A DNA stretch of 64,000 nucleotides from Boesenbergia rotunda (lineage: Eukaryota > Streptophyta > Magnoliopsida > Zingiberales > Zingiberaceae). The position numbers were made by a program, and so were the translations under genes. Where the stretch lies: positions 186,001 to 250,000 of the forward strand of contig JAGFNQ010005674.1 in NCBI GenBank assembly GCA_024364735.1, in the 5' to 3' direction. Shown piece after piece: positions 10,175 to 21,656 of this stretch. A model generated the notes under the pieces. That model saw nothing but the letters and a program-made list of their open reading frames with translations. It ran no database searches and had not been told where the DNA came from. Position 1 is the stretch's first letter, and every line of letters begins with the position of its first letter.

Positions 10175-12781
10175 ATGAGAGATTATGATTCAAAGAAAAG
10201 CAAGGTTTGATTTCTCTTCTGCTTTCTTTCGTCTTTAAGATGGCTGATTTGGGCATGCTTTCTTTCCTCGCTTTCTTGGTAGCAGCTGTCATGGTCTAAG
10301 GCCTTCGTCAAAAAATGGTTCAGCATCAAAAGCAAAGGTCAAGGGAGCCATGTCGACGAGATTGATAGCAAAGGTATGCCTGGTTTCCTTGCAGAACTCT
10401 GCAAGAACCTAAGCTCTGTGTTCTCTGCCAATTTAATTGCTATAAGCTCTTGAAGATGGTGCATTGAATTTAACTGTATTCGATTCCTGCTTTTGCTATT
10501 ACTGTTCTTACATTCTAGATGTGGCCTAATAGGTAGTAGTCAATGGAAGGCCGACATTTCGGAGAGGGAAGCATGCATACTCAAGAAAAGTAGAACAGGT
10601 GAATAGTCTTCTTCATTTGGTTGTAGATTTTGGACCACAACTACCTAGCTCGTCTTTATCCTTTTCTCTTCAGATAGGGTACTGCGAGAGATCGATCAAG
10701 TTCAGAAAGGAAGTTTTAATCCACATTCAGCTCAACTAACAGATATCCAGGATTACAAGTAAATCTGATCTACCTTTGCTATGAGATCCTTAACGAACGT
10801 GCTAAAAGATCCTAAATCACCTCCATGTTTTGTCCTTTAGGATTTTTGCTGCAACTTGGAATGTGGGTGGGAGATCCCCGCCAAAGAACTTGAATCTCTT
10901 GGATTGGATTCATGCATCTTCTCCTGCCGATATATACGTTTTAGGGTCGGTCTTTTGTATCATGCTTTAATTTAGATATTAATCAAGAAGTTGTAGCACC
11001 AAAGAACCATTATATGAATACAATTCTCAGGTTTCAAGAGATCGTTCCACTCAATGCTGGAAATGTGCTTGGAACAGAAGACAATGGCCCGGCTAAGAAG
11101 TGGTTGTGGCTTATTAGAAAGGCCCTCAACAGTCCCGACACATGTGGCTCTGATAGCTTCCACACACCCTCTCCTGTTCCAGATCCTATCTTGGAATTAA
11201 ATGCTGATTTTGAGAGGTCATCAGCGAGGCAGAAGAATTCAGCATTCCTCCACCGGCGTTCCTTCCATTCACTCAGCCGTAGCTCGAGGATGGAAGGGGA
11301 TACCATGTTTCCTCACCCCGTGTTCGATCACCGATTCAGTGTTTGTGAAAGAGTTAGTGTTGGGAGCAGGCCAAGTGATTTTGATCCTAGTCCAAGCGGT
11401 GAAGGCCCCGAAGGATCATCTGATGGTGAAAACATCAGTGAGGAATCGCCTTCTGAGCTCTTTGTTTCACCATTTTACGGTTACGGTGCTCCTCCCGATC
11501 CTGAAGAAAGATATAGGTTGTCTGCAAATTCCAGGTGCTCACTTTCATAACGTTCGCATAGATCTTCTGTCTGAACAATTAGCCTTCATTGTAACCTGAA
11601 TGACATTGATCTTTAACCTGTGTCAGTCTCAGGTACTGTTTGGTTGCGAGTAAGCAAATGGTTGGAATATTTCTTACAATTTGGGTACGCAACGATATTA
11701 GAGAAGATGTCAGAGACTTGAAGGTTTCATGCGTCGGTCGGGGATTGATGGGTTATCTTGGAAACAAGGTAAGGACATCTTCTTGGATTTTCATTTCTAG
11801 TATAGAAAGGAATGTACATGACTAGCAGTACTTCTTACAGGGTTCTATATCGATAAGCATGTCTTTGCACAAAACAAGCTTCTGCTTCATCTGTAGTCAC
11901 CTGACTTCTGGGCAGAAAGAGGGAGATGAATTACGCCGAAATTCAGATGTCATGGAGATTTTGAAGAAGACTAGATTTCCTCAGGTCCAGAGAGGTGATA
12001 ATGAAAAGTCACTCGAAACAATTCTTGATCATGAGTAAGTAGTCCATTCCTCACTTTTCACTTGGATTCTTTCCAAGGGATTTTGATGAACTTGCTTCCT
12101 TTCCTCTCTTATCTCAGTCGCATAATATGGCTTGGGGATTTGAATTACCGCATTGCTCTTTCTTATCGGTCAGTGAAGGCTCTAGTTGAAATGCGAAACT
12201 GGAGAGCATTACTGGAAAAAGATCAGGTCTTTTACAAAATTCTTTCATGGCAATGTTTAAGCTATTCGAAACTTGCTTACACTTTGATAAGTATAAATCA
12301 GGAAGGTTTAGTAACATAACTTAGCATGCTGCATTAAACAGCTCCTAATAGAACAACGGTGTGGCCGCGTATTCAAGGGTTGGAAAGAAGGAAGAATTTA
12401 TTTTCCTCCAACTTATAAGTACTCAAACAACTCAGATCGATACGCCGGGGACGAAACAAACCCAAAGAAGAAGCAGCGAACGCCCGCGTGGTAAAATTAT
12501 CCCATGTGCAGTTATGAGTATTCTCAGGTTGCAAACTCTAACCTTTTACCAATGTTTTATAAAGGTGTGACAGGGTATTATGGTTTGGAAGAGGTCTCAA
12601 TCAGTTGGCTTATGTCCGAGGAGAGTCCAGGTTCTCGGACCACAGACCTGTTTTCAGTATTTTCACCGCAGAGGTCGAAATGAACAACTATAGTCGATGC
12701 AAAAACATGGGTTACTGCAGTTCTCGTGCCGAGTTGGAAGAACTTATAGCATACTCACAAGGTTATAGAGGAGTAAACTAG
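10175..12781 (+). CDS. Type I inositol polyphosphate 5-phosphatase
   Basis: Removes the 5-phosphate from inositol phosphates and phosphoinositides such as Ins(1,4,5)P3 or PI(4,5)P2. Eleven exons join in one frame to 560 aa: 10175-10204, 10286-10373, 10533-10598, 10674-10758, 10841-10945, 11031-11534, 11633-11768, 11841-12034, 12118-12226, 12342-12490, 12565-12781, all GT-AG. The start MRDYDSKKSK runs into LSWSKAFVKKWFSIKSK, the usual N terminus of this plant family. The catalytic domain shows ATWNVGG (about residues 94-100), FQEIVPLNAGNVLG, RYCLVASKQMVG, CSHL, the metal/phosphate motif WLGDLNYR (407-414), and the catalytic SDHRPVF (513-519). A Ser/Gly/acidic linker (about 155-290) splits the domain as in the CVP2/CVL1/5PTase4-8 group. 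No WD40 repeats, so it is not the FRA3 class. The exon 6-7 junction could also use an AG six bases upstream, but the chosen one gives the family's SRYCLV. No signal peptide. All key residues are present, so it is probably active. Confidence 0.93.
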
Positions 12782-14300
12782 TACTTAAATGTGTCTGAGA
12801 TCCATTCATAAATTCAGGTACAGTTCCATTTCCCTGAATTGTTTTTTTTTCTTGACGTTGAGTTACCTGGTTAGTCTTTTTTACTACATTGTAGACTTGC
12901 AGTGACATTGGATAAAAGATCTAATATCCTACCTTGTGAGGCGGCAAGCAAGTTCTTCTGATCAAGCAAATAGGTATTCATTTTGGTTAATTGAACCACT
13001 AAATCATGCTCCAACATGACTTGTTATAGATCAGTTGAAACAGCATATGATTAATTCCTTGCAAACAATTTTCAGCAGGGCATTGTAATTTTGATGCCGA
13101 CCAGATTGTTGTCAAAGAAGCTTCAGAATTTGAACCCTTAAAAAACACACAAACATCTATTTAACCAGTTTTTTTTTTTTGGTTACTCAAAACACAAGCA
13201 TTCTCACCATCACTAGAAGAAGAGTGATCCTGCAATAAAATCAGCTTCGACACTCCAAGAAGAGAAGAGAAGTGGATCCATCAACAAGCTGCAAAGTGGA
13301 TGGATTGCTCTGTATTTTCAGGAGTGCAGAAACATTTTCTGCAGAGTGAGAAGTAAAATACACTTTGAATTAATACTCATTACAGTGATGCAGAATGAAG
13401 CAATTGTGTTGTTCAGAGAGCATGATGCCTCTTGTCTGCTGAGCAAAAAGCTTGTGCCACTCCTTCTGTGATGGATCAGAGTTTTGTGTTCTGTGCATTT
13501 TTACGTCTTAATTTATAGAAAAGGAATTGTAGAGGACAAAAGATTGGCAGCAGGTGGAACATGAATGATGCATTCTTGGGGATTAAGCATTGTCAGAAGG
13601 ATCAAAGTAAGATGTGAAAAAAACCAAATATAAATGCATCATTATATTAATTTCAAGCACAATAAATTATGTATGCTTGGAATTTATGTATTTATTTATT
13701 TTTCTGAAAATAATTTTATTAATTATGCACAATAATTTATGCAAAAGGAGGAGGAAGAGCATGAGCAAGCAGTGGCTCATCTTTGTGGCAAAATGTTTTT
13801 GTGACAGATGGTTATTGATGGAATGCAAGAGGAAGTTTGAGGTTAGGACATAGGTATTATTATCTTAAAATTTAAGAGTTAAAATTTGATAAAGTTAAAT
13901 GTATCCGTCCTTTCTACGTACTAGTATTAATTTACGTGAAAGAAATTTCTTCATCAAGTACGTGTTATTTATATATTATTATATACCTGATTTAAAGCAG
14001 TACCAATTCAAGTTTTTTTTTCTTATTTAAAATTTTTAGATTTTTAAATTTATTTGATTGGGGGTTGAATTTGATAATATATGTTTGTTTCTTCATTTTG
14101 AAAGTTTCTTATTTATTTAATATATCAATAAAATTTTTATTGATGAATATAATTTCAAAATTTTGTTCATGAATAGCACGCAATCTCCATTCATGAATAT
14201 TAATTCAATCTCCATTCATGAATATTAATAAATGAATTGAACACAAAGTGTATGACTTGAAATATGCTCTATCAAAATGTATATAGTACCTTGATGAACT
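12782..14300. other. 3' flank of the phosphatase gene and intergenic DNA
   Basis: Probable 3' UTR in the first few hundred bases (no single polyadenylation signal stands out), then AT-rich intergenic DNA. Near 14160-14230 a CAATCTCCATTCATGAATATTAA phrase is repeated in tandem. No gene seen. Confidence 0.45.
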
Positions 14301-14307
14301 CTTTAAT

Positions 14308-14357
14308 ATATATATAGAGAGAGAGAGAGAGACAGAGAGAGAGACAGAGAGAGAGGT
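14308..14357. repeat. (AT)n-(GA)n compound microsatellite
   Basis: A short AT run is followed by GA units interrupted by two GACAGA variants. It abuts the start of GC-rich transposon sequence at about 14358. Confidence 0.9.
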
Positions 14358-16735
14358 GCTCTAGTGCGGATCGACTGCTGCGTGATGCTGCGGACTTGCC
14401 CTCGTGGCGAGTCCGCGTCTAATTTTTTTTGCCTTCGTCGTTCTAATTTTGTTGCCACGCATTTCTTCGTCATTTCTTCCCTCGTCGTGCCCTAACTCTC
14501 GCCGAACCGAAGCGCTGCTCCACAATTTCCCTCGCCGCCCCACAACTTGTGGTCATTTCTTCCCTCGCCGTGCCCTAACTCTCGCCGAACCGAAGCCTCC
14601 CTCGCCCCTCGCCCTCTCTCGGTTCGAGGGAAGTCTAGGCAGAGCAGAGCTCAGCGCCCTCACAGCCTCCCTCGCCACAGCAGATGTAACGATCCGGCCC
14701 ATCGACCCGACGCCTCAGCCCCTTGGGCGGTCAAATTTTATTTTTAGCGGCCCCACAACCTGGCCCCTTTGGTCATTGACCATTGGTCGTGCCGTTACTC
14801 ACGAGGACTTCCCATCCCTGGCCAGTGGATTGAGCGCGGCTCACTTGGCTATCAGGATTCATAAACTCTAGTACTTAGCCAGGAGGTCTAGAGTTCGAAT
14901 CCTGAGGAAGACAAAAATCCACTGGCCAGGGGTGGGAAGTCCTCGTGAGTAACGGCATGACCGACGGTCGACGACCAAAGGGGCCAGGTTGTGGGGTCGC
15001 AAAAAATGAAATTTGACCGCCCAAGGGGCCGAGGGGTCGGGTCGACGGGCCGGGTCGTTACAATAAAAAAACGCCTTTTTATTGTAACGACCCGACCCGT
15101 CGACCCGACCCCTCGACCCCTTGGGCGGCCAAATTCCATTTTTGGCGGCCCAACAACCTGGCCCCTTTGGTCGTCGACCATCGACCGTCGTTACTCACAA
15201 GAACTTCCCACCCCTGGCCAGTGGATTTTTGTCTTCCCCAGGATTCAAACTCTAGACCTCCAGGCTAAGTACTAAAATTTATGAATCCTGATAGCCAAGT
15301 GAGCCCATTTGGCGACCCCTTATTTTTCTGTGGGTCGTCGACCGTCGACCGTGCCGTTACTCACTTAGGACTTCCCACCCCTGGCCAGTGGATTTTTGCC
15401 TTCCTCAGGATTCGAACTCTAGACCTCCAGGCTAAGTACTCGAGTTTATGAATCCTGACAGCCAAGTGAGCTATCAGGCTCACTTGGCTATCAGGATTCA
15501 TAAACTCTAGTATTTAGCCTAGAGGTCTAGAGTTCGAATCCTGAGGAAGACAAAAATCTACTGGCCAGGTGGGAAGTTCTAAGTGAGTAACGGCAGGGTC
15601 GACGGTCGACGACCCACAGAAAAATAAGGGGTCGCCAAATGCGGCGCTAAATGGGTCGGGTCGTTACAATAAAAAGGCGCGCTCACTTGGCTACCAGGAT
15701 TCATAAACTCTAGTACTTAGCCTGGAGGTCTAGAGTTCGAATCCTGGGAAAGGCAAAAATCCACTGGCCAGGGGTGGAAAGTTCTTGTAAGTAACGATAG
15801 TCGACGGTCGACGACCAAAGGGGCCAGGTTGTTGGGCCGCCAAAAATGGAATTTGGTCGCCCAAGGGGCCGTGGGGTCGGGTCGACGAGCCGGGTCGTTA
15901 CAATAAAAAGGCGCCTTTTTATTGTAACGACCCGACTCCTCGACCCCTTGGGCGGCCAAATCAACATTTGGCAGCCCAACAACCTGGCCCCTCGGCCCAA
16001 CAACCTGGTGGCCAAATCAATATTTGGCGGACAACTTTGACGACCCCTTATGTCGTCGACCGTCGGCCGTGTCGTTACTCACGAGGACTTCCCACTCCTG
16101 GCCAGTGGATTTTTGCCTTCCTCAGGATTCGAACTTTAGACCTCCAGGTTAAGTACTAGAGTTTATGAATCCTGAAGCTCACTTGGCTATCAGGATTCAT
16201 AAACTCTAGTACTTAACCTGAAGGTCTAGAGTTCGAATCTTGAGGAAGGCAAAAATCTACTAGCCAGGAGTAGGAAGTCCTCGTGAGTAACGACACGGCC
16301 GACGGTCAACGACATAAGGGGTCGTCAAAGTTGTCCGCCAAATGTTGATTTGGCCGCCAGGTTGTTGGGCTGCCAAATGTTGATTTGGCCGCCCAAGGGG
16401 CCGAGGGGTCGAGTCGTTACAGCAGAGCTCTCCTCGCTTCGCCCTCTCTCTTGAAGTCCAGCAAAAACCTCGCTTCGCCCTCTCTCTTGATCTCACGCAA
16501 AAGCCCTAATCCTCGCCATAGCAGAGCTCAGCGCCTCCACAGCCTCCCGCGCCACAGCAGAGCTCGCCTCGCTTTGCCCTCTCTCTCGATCTCCCACAAA
16601 AGCCTCCTTCACAAAAGCCCTAATCCTCGCCACAGCAGAGCTCGGTGCCCCCACAAGCTCCCGTGCCACAACAGAGCTTGGCTTCGCCCCACAGCCTCCC
16701 TCGCCACAGCAGGATCATCCCCTTTCCACAGCGGT
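14358..16735 (+). mobile_element. GC-rich 5' leader of the FAR1/MULE-derived element
   Basis: The two sides of a later insertion (14685-16421) share C/T-rich phrases (CCTCGCCACAGCAGAGCTC, TCGCCCTCTCTC, AAAAGCCCTAATCCTCGCCA) repeated several times in direct orientation, at 14440-14684 and 16422-16730. They resemble a duplicated 5' untranslated leader. Coding sequence of a FAR1-type protein follows from 17252. I could not find a matching terminal inverted repeat downstream of 19662, so the outer ends of the element are undefined. Confidence 0.5.
14685..16421. mobile_element. TGTAACGA-ended composite element with units in alternating orientation
   Basis: Begins TGTAACGATCCGGCCC and ends GTCGAGTCGTTACA (reverse: TGTAACGACTCGACC). 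It is flanked by the 5-bp direct repeat GCAGA (14680-14684 and 16422-16426). The interior is seven copies of one ~200-bp unit in mixed orientation, each with a tRNA B-box-like TAGAGTTCGAATCCTG (plus strand at about 14889, 15528, 15728, 16225; minus strand at about 15243, 15412, 16124). Two junctions are perfect palindromes: GTTACAATAAAA..TTTTTATTGTAAC at about 15057-15084 and 15896-15926. Nothing in it encodes a transposase. The TSD length and TG..CA ends also fit an LTR-derived origin. Confidence 0.65.
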
Positions 16736-17251
16736 AATACCCAATTCTTTGAATTTCTAGACTTCTTTGAATTTATCAGAGGATCATGCCTAAAAGAAGA
16801 ATATATGTTTTTGTTTTTGATTCCTGCGCAACAAATCATCTCTACACTGATCATTCATGCCTTGAGCATAGAAGTAAAGTCACGACAATATAAGAAGATC
16901 TGTATTTGTTTTAAGCTATGCTTCTTTATTTATATAAAATTTGTATTTGTTTTAGCAATCCTGATACACTTGTTAGCATGCTTTATGTAAAATCCGTATT
17001 TAAGCAATCCTGATATAACTTCTTTTATTATGAATAATCTGTATTTGTTTTATGTAAAATCCTGATAGCTTGTTTTTTGTTATATGAGCTATGCTTCATT
17101 TTATGCAATCTTGTTTTTTGTTAATAAATTATTTATTAAGAAATCCTGATCTCTTGATATTTTGTTGTTCTTTCCTTTTAGTCTTGATTTTTGATTTTCT
17201 ATTTTGTTGGAATTATGTTGTACCTGCAATTTCTATTTAGGGTGTCTAGAA
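16736..17251 (+). other. 5' non-coding part of the FAR1-like gene
   Basis: AT-rich sequence between the C/T-rich leader and the start codon at 17252, with repeated phrases (AATCCTGATA, TATTTGTTTTA). An acceptor-like TTTCTATTTAG precedes GGTGTCTAGAAATGG, so it may be a leader intron. Confidence 0.4.
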
Positions 17252-19662
17252 ATGGAAGGGCAAAGAGTTGATGATCAGGAATATATTCCTCAAGTTGCAG
17301 ATGATCGAAAACCAAAAATTGGAATGGAATTTACATCACTAGATGAGGCATATTCATTCTATAATCAATATGTACGAGAATCTGGATTTAGTTCAAGGAT
17401 CCACACGAGCAAGAAAAATAAGATGACAAATGAAGTGACTTGGAAACAATTTGTATGCTTTAAAGAAGGGCATGGAAAAACTGATCAAGTGACAAGGGAA
17501 AGAGCACGTGGTGCAGTTAGAACGGGTTGTAAGTCCAATATTGCATTTGTCAAGAAATAAACTGGACCTAATTGGGTTGTCAGTAACTTCATAGAAACTC
17601 ATAATCATCCACTTTCGACTCCATCAAAGGTGCATTTGCTACGCTCGCATCGTAATATTTCAACAGCAAAGAAAACATTGACAAAACAATTTTCAGAGGC
17701 AAATGTACCTACTTGTCAGTTGTCAACAAATACGATTATTGGAGATAGAGTATGGGGGGCCTGAGGGGGTTGGCTGCATAGAAAAAGATATTAGAAATTT
17801 AGAAAGAAATCTAAGAGATGAACAAAAGGGTATTGATGCTAAAACATTAATTGAGTTTTTTATATCTGAGCAAGAGAAGAATTGATCTTTTTTCTTTGAT
17901 TATGAGACTGATTCAGATAACAGATTTACTAGGTGTTTTTGGGCTAATCATATATCAAAGAGAGCATATAGTGTATTTGATGATATAGTTGTATTTGATA
18001 CGACATATAACACTAACAAATATGGTTTGATCTTCACACCATTTGTAGGAGTTAATCATCATCATCAGACAATTTTTTTTGGTTGTGGGTTTCTAAGTGA
18101 CGAGAAAACTGATTCTTTTGTTTGGTTACTTAACAAGTTTATAGAAGTTATGCCTACAGGTCCACCAAACGTTATCATCACTGATCAAGATCCTGCTATG
18201 ACAAAAGTCATTGCACAAGTTTTTCCTCACACAGTGCATAGATATTGTTTGTGGCACATACTGAATAAATTTCTAGAAAAATTACCCCCTTTGACTTTTC
18301 AAAATCACTATCAAAGTATAAAGAATGTCATTGTAAATTCTACAACACCTAATGATTTTGAGAAGTCATGGGAAGAGACAATCAAGTATGCTAATTTGGA
18401 GAATAATGATTGGTTGTCTTTGATGTATGAATTGCGACACAGATGGGTGCCAGTGTATTTTTGTTCTATATTTTGTGCTGGAATGTCAAGTAGTCAAAGA
18501 TCTGAAGGTTCACATGCTTTTTTCAACAGATATGTCTCAAATAAGAAATCATTGATGGATTTTATCACCCGTTTTAATAGAGCACTGAGACATCAAAGAC
18601 ATAATGAATTAGTTGCAGATCATATTGATATGAATGAGCAACCCAAGACTATGACTACATGGCTAATGGAAACCCAAATGGTTAAGTTGTACACTAAAAA
18701 GAAATGGATGGAGTTTCAAAGTGAAATGACCGAGAGTCATAGTTATTATGTGCAACAGACATTTACAGGAGTTGACTCAGTGGTTTATATTGTGATGAAT
18801 TTCAAAATTCTTCTTCCTCCAAACCAAGGGTACTCACACATGACAAACAAAGGGATTATATTTCATATAGCTGCACAAAATTTGAGTTTGAGGGCATTCC
18901 ATGTAGGCATATGTTAACTTTTTTTCGCATAAACCAAATGTTTCATTTGCCTGATACATATATATTGAAATGATGGACACGAGATGCAAAAGTTGGAGCA
19001 ATATATGCTTTGGGAGAGCAAAATTTGAGGGAGGATCCAGATCCAGAAAGGTTGTTGATGTCGAGACACTCAAAGTTATCCTATAAAGCTTCAGTATTAA
19101 TTGATGATGTCTCTTTGACTAATAAGGGGACAACCTTCGTGGATGAACAATTTGATTGTATCTATAAGAAAATTCAGGAGATGAACATTAATAGAACATG
19201 CCTTGATAAAAGTGAAAGGAGGAAATCTATAGATGAGGGACTTGGTATTATTGATCCTTCTTCGGTAAGAACAAAAGGATGTGGCAAGAGATTGAAATCA
19301 TCGAAGGAGAAATTAGGATCAAATTCTAAGCTATGTCGTGGATGCGGACATCGAGGAGTGTCACATGACAAATGTAACTGTCCAAATTTACAACAACGGT
19401 ATGTGTGCAATACGAATTCATATCCATTATATTTTTTCTTGTAAATACAAACATCTTCTAATTACATTTTGTAAATATGTGAATGTGTTAATTATTAGAT
19501 CGATTGAAGATGGTAATCATAAGAGTGTTGACATATATGAACCAGATTTGGCATCTGTATCAGGTACTGTCATAATTTTAATTTATTAATTTATAATCGT
19601 TCATTGAAAAACTACAATCAATAATTATTTTTATTGTTGTAGGTTCTAACAACATGCGCTAG
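17252..19662 (+). pseudogene. FAR1/MULE-transposase-like gene, broken
   Basis: Relic of a FAR1-related (Mutator-type transposase) protein. In order: an N-terminal FAR1 DNA-binding domain (EFTSLDEAYSFYNQYVRESGF.., HNHPLSTPSK); a MULE transposase core with DTTYNTNKYG, ITDQDPAM and HRYCLWHI; a SWIM zinc finger spread over CTKFEFEGIPCRH; and a C-terminal zinc-knuckle-like CRGCGHRGVSHDKCNCP. Breaks: TAA at 17558-17560, a 7-nt insertion near 17718-17724 that shifts the frame, TGA at 17883-17885, a second frameshift near 18826, and TGA at 18971-18973. Two 3' introns are still recognisable (donor GTATGTG after 19398, exon at about 19499-19564, last exon ending TAG at 19660-19662). ATG 17252 is the first Met in frame with the FAR1 domain. 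I infer it was the coding part of a transposon and is no longer functional. Confidence 0.85.
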
Positions 19663-20690
19663 GATGATTGGTATTACCTATGGTTGGTATTGCTTTTTGA
19701 TATTGCTACTGTCGATATTGTTTTTTGCAAGTCACCAAGTATGGTCAACATATGAGCAAACTTGTATTGTAATATTTGTGCTACTGTCGATATTGTTTTT
19801 GATTGCAATGACAGTGAAGGTTTGTATTAGCGTATTAGTATTTGTTTTTGATTGCAATGACAATGAAGGTTTGTATTAGTGTATTAGTGTTTGTTTTTGA
19901 TTGCAAACTTGTATTTGTATGGTCAACACAAAGCTACGCTCGAGCAATGACAGTGAAGGTCTATAATTATGCATGACATGGAGTTTTTTAATTTCTTCTT
20001 GATGTATTCCTGTGAATTTTAATAAGATAAATTTTATCTTCCTGTAGCTTGTTGATATCTTATTTCCCTGGAGTTGTTGGAGCGATGCAAATTTGAGGGA
20101 GGCAATGCATCAATTCAAGTGGAGGTAGCAGGATTATCCACCTTGTAATATGATATATCCATGCAGTAGTATCTTAATTAGCTTGATAGTTCATAATATT
20201 TTACTTTAGGTTCACAAGGACTGCCTTCAAAGCCAGTCGTCGTGCCTGTGAAAGAGGTTGATGAGTTTGATGTTGCGACGTCCATGTGAAAGAGTTTGAT
20301 GCGCTCCTGAGCATACCTCCATGCGCTAAAGGTTGGCACTAAATTCTTGTATTCCACTTTAACAATTTCCAGCTACTATCTTAGCAGATGAATTGTTGTT
20401 GTTTGTAATTGCACATTTGCTTTGGAAGGCTTTTCCATGAAACTGCGCATTTGCTTGTATTCTGGCACATTTGCTATCTTAGCAAACTTGTATTCTGGCA
20501 CATTTGCTTGTAATTCCAAGCCAATTTGTATTTCAGGTACAGAAATTGCGCCACGCTTCTGAAATCATTTCTGAAAGCTTCTTTATTTTTATTAATTCTC
20601 TTGAAAATCTACCTTTTATCTCTACTATATCATTTTGATTTACCTTGGGTAATTTTATATGAATAAGTGATCACATAAGTAGTAGTAATT
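19663..20690. other. 3' flank of the FAR1 relic
   Basis: AT-rich sequence with several direct repeats of TTTGTATTAGTGTATTAGT..TGTTTTTGATTGCAA (19815-19905) and of ACTTGTATTCTGGCACATTTGCTTGTA (20450-20510). No intact coding exon was seen. Confidence 0.45.
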
Positions 20691-20704
20691 TTATATGAAT
20701 GCAG

Positions 20705-20872
20705 TCCTTGTAGCATGCTCTATAGCATCAGAAACATCAGTTGCTGTACAGATATTTGCTAGAATGGTGGAGGAGGGTGAGAAACCGACAGTCGTATCAT
20801 ATGGAGCTCTGCTGAGTGCACTTGAAAAAGGGAAGCTTTACGATGAAGCTCTCAGCGTGTGGGAGCACATGG
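20705..20872 (+). pseudogene. PPR-protein exon fragment with its intron flank
   Basis: The frame reads VLVACSIASETSVAVQIF, then ARMVEEGEKPTVVSYGALL, then SALEKGKLYDEALSVWEHM: one and a half pentatricopeptide repeats of the P type, as found in organelle RNA-binding proteins. The start follows an acceptor-like TATGAATGCAG, and upstream sequence looks intronic. The end falls abruptly into GATCGGTC repeats at about 20873, with a readable frame but no PPR similarity after it. No start codon context or further PPR motifs occur nearby. It is most simply a stray genomic fragment captured or left behind by transposon activity. Confidence 0.7.
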
Positions 20873-21160
20873 GTAGATCGGTCACAAGACCGATCCAGGA
20901 TGTCTGATCGGTCAACAGACCGATCCAGAAAGCTTCTGAGGAAACAGAAGGTTTTCTGAACGGTCTGGTGACTGATCAGAAAATATTCTGTGTGGTCACA
21001 GAAAGATTGTGATCGATTAATGGATCGATCACAAAAATCGTTGATCGATAAGTGCGACCGATCAGAACAGACCGATCAAGAACAGACCGATCAGACAGAC
21101 CAATCAGGCACCCCTCAAATCTCCTGATCGGCTCAGAATCTCCTGATCGGTCAGGCAAGT
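20873..21160. repeat. GACCGATCA / TGATCGGTC repeat cluster
   Basis: About a dozen short direct and inverted copies of CTGATCGGTC and GACCGATCAG in under 300 bp, for example around 20877, 20907, 20962, 21054 and 21125. The same motif is subterminal in elements A, B, C and D elsewhere in the window, so this is probably a terminal region of that element type without its partner end. Confidence 0.65.
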
Positions 21161-21259
21161 GAGTTGGACAGAAATTTTGGCTCACACATGAGTTGGATTT
21201 ATGGATGAGAGATTACATGATTGCTAACATGAGTATGCGTAAATTATGTCAATCCATGT

Positions 21260-21656
21260 TGATAGGGTTAAATAGCCCGTGCCCGGCACGGAGGATGAAG
21301 AAAGCCGCGGGGCGCGACATGATAGAAGCGACCCCTCTTCTTGGGACCCAGGGCCCCCTTAGGAAACGCGCCCGGGAAAGGTAGTCCGAATACCCCTCCC
21401 GGGAGCACCCGGGAGGTCAGACCCAAAGAGCACCTCCGGAGTTCTCGCACCGAAGGCCCCGAGCTCACCTCGGGAGGTGGAGTCCCCGCAGTAACCGACC
21501 TCAGGCACTGACCCCCCCTCTCGGTATAGATAAGCATCCCCGTGAGAAGAGGTCCCCCCGACCCTTAAATGTCGCAACGGGTGGACGTGTGATAACGACG
21601 CAGACTGTTTCAAAGGATATCCCGCTACCGCCGAGATAGGGGGCGTGGCTTAAGTA
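21260..21656 (+). mobile_element. Truncated LTR of a Gypsy-type element
   Basis: Begins TGATAGGGTTAAATAGCCCG and is collinear, at high identity, with the first ~400 bp of the LTR at 25555-26257 (both contain CGTGCCCGGCA, AGGAAACGCGCCCGGGAAAG, AGCTCACCTCGGGAGGTGGA). It stops at TTAAGTA, exactly where the giant inverted-repeat element begins. The U3 end with TATA box, present in the other copy, is absent here. Confidence 0.75.

Noticed and set aside
11034..11306. Minus-strand frame over the phosphatase exon 6
   Set aside because: Shadow of the long coding exon on the other strand.
14404..16496. Several 60-200 codon frames over the inverted-unit element
   Set aside because: The same text recurs in both orientations and in more than one frame; repeat-derived. 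The unit also suggested a true tRNA gene, but there is no cloverleaf around the B-box.
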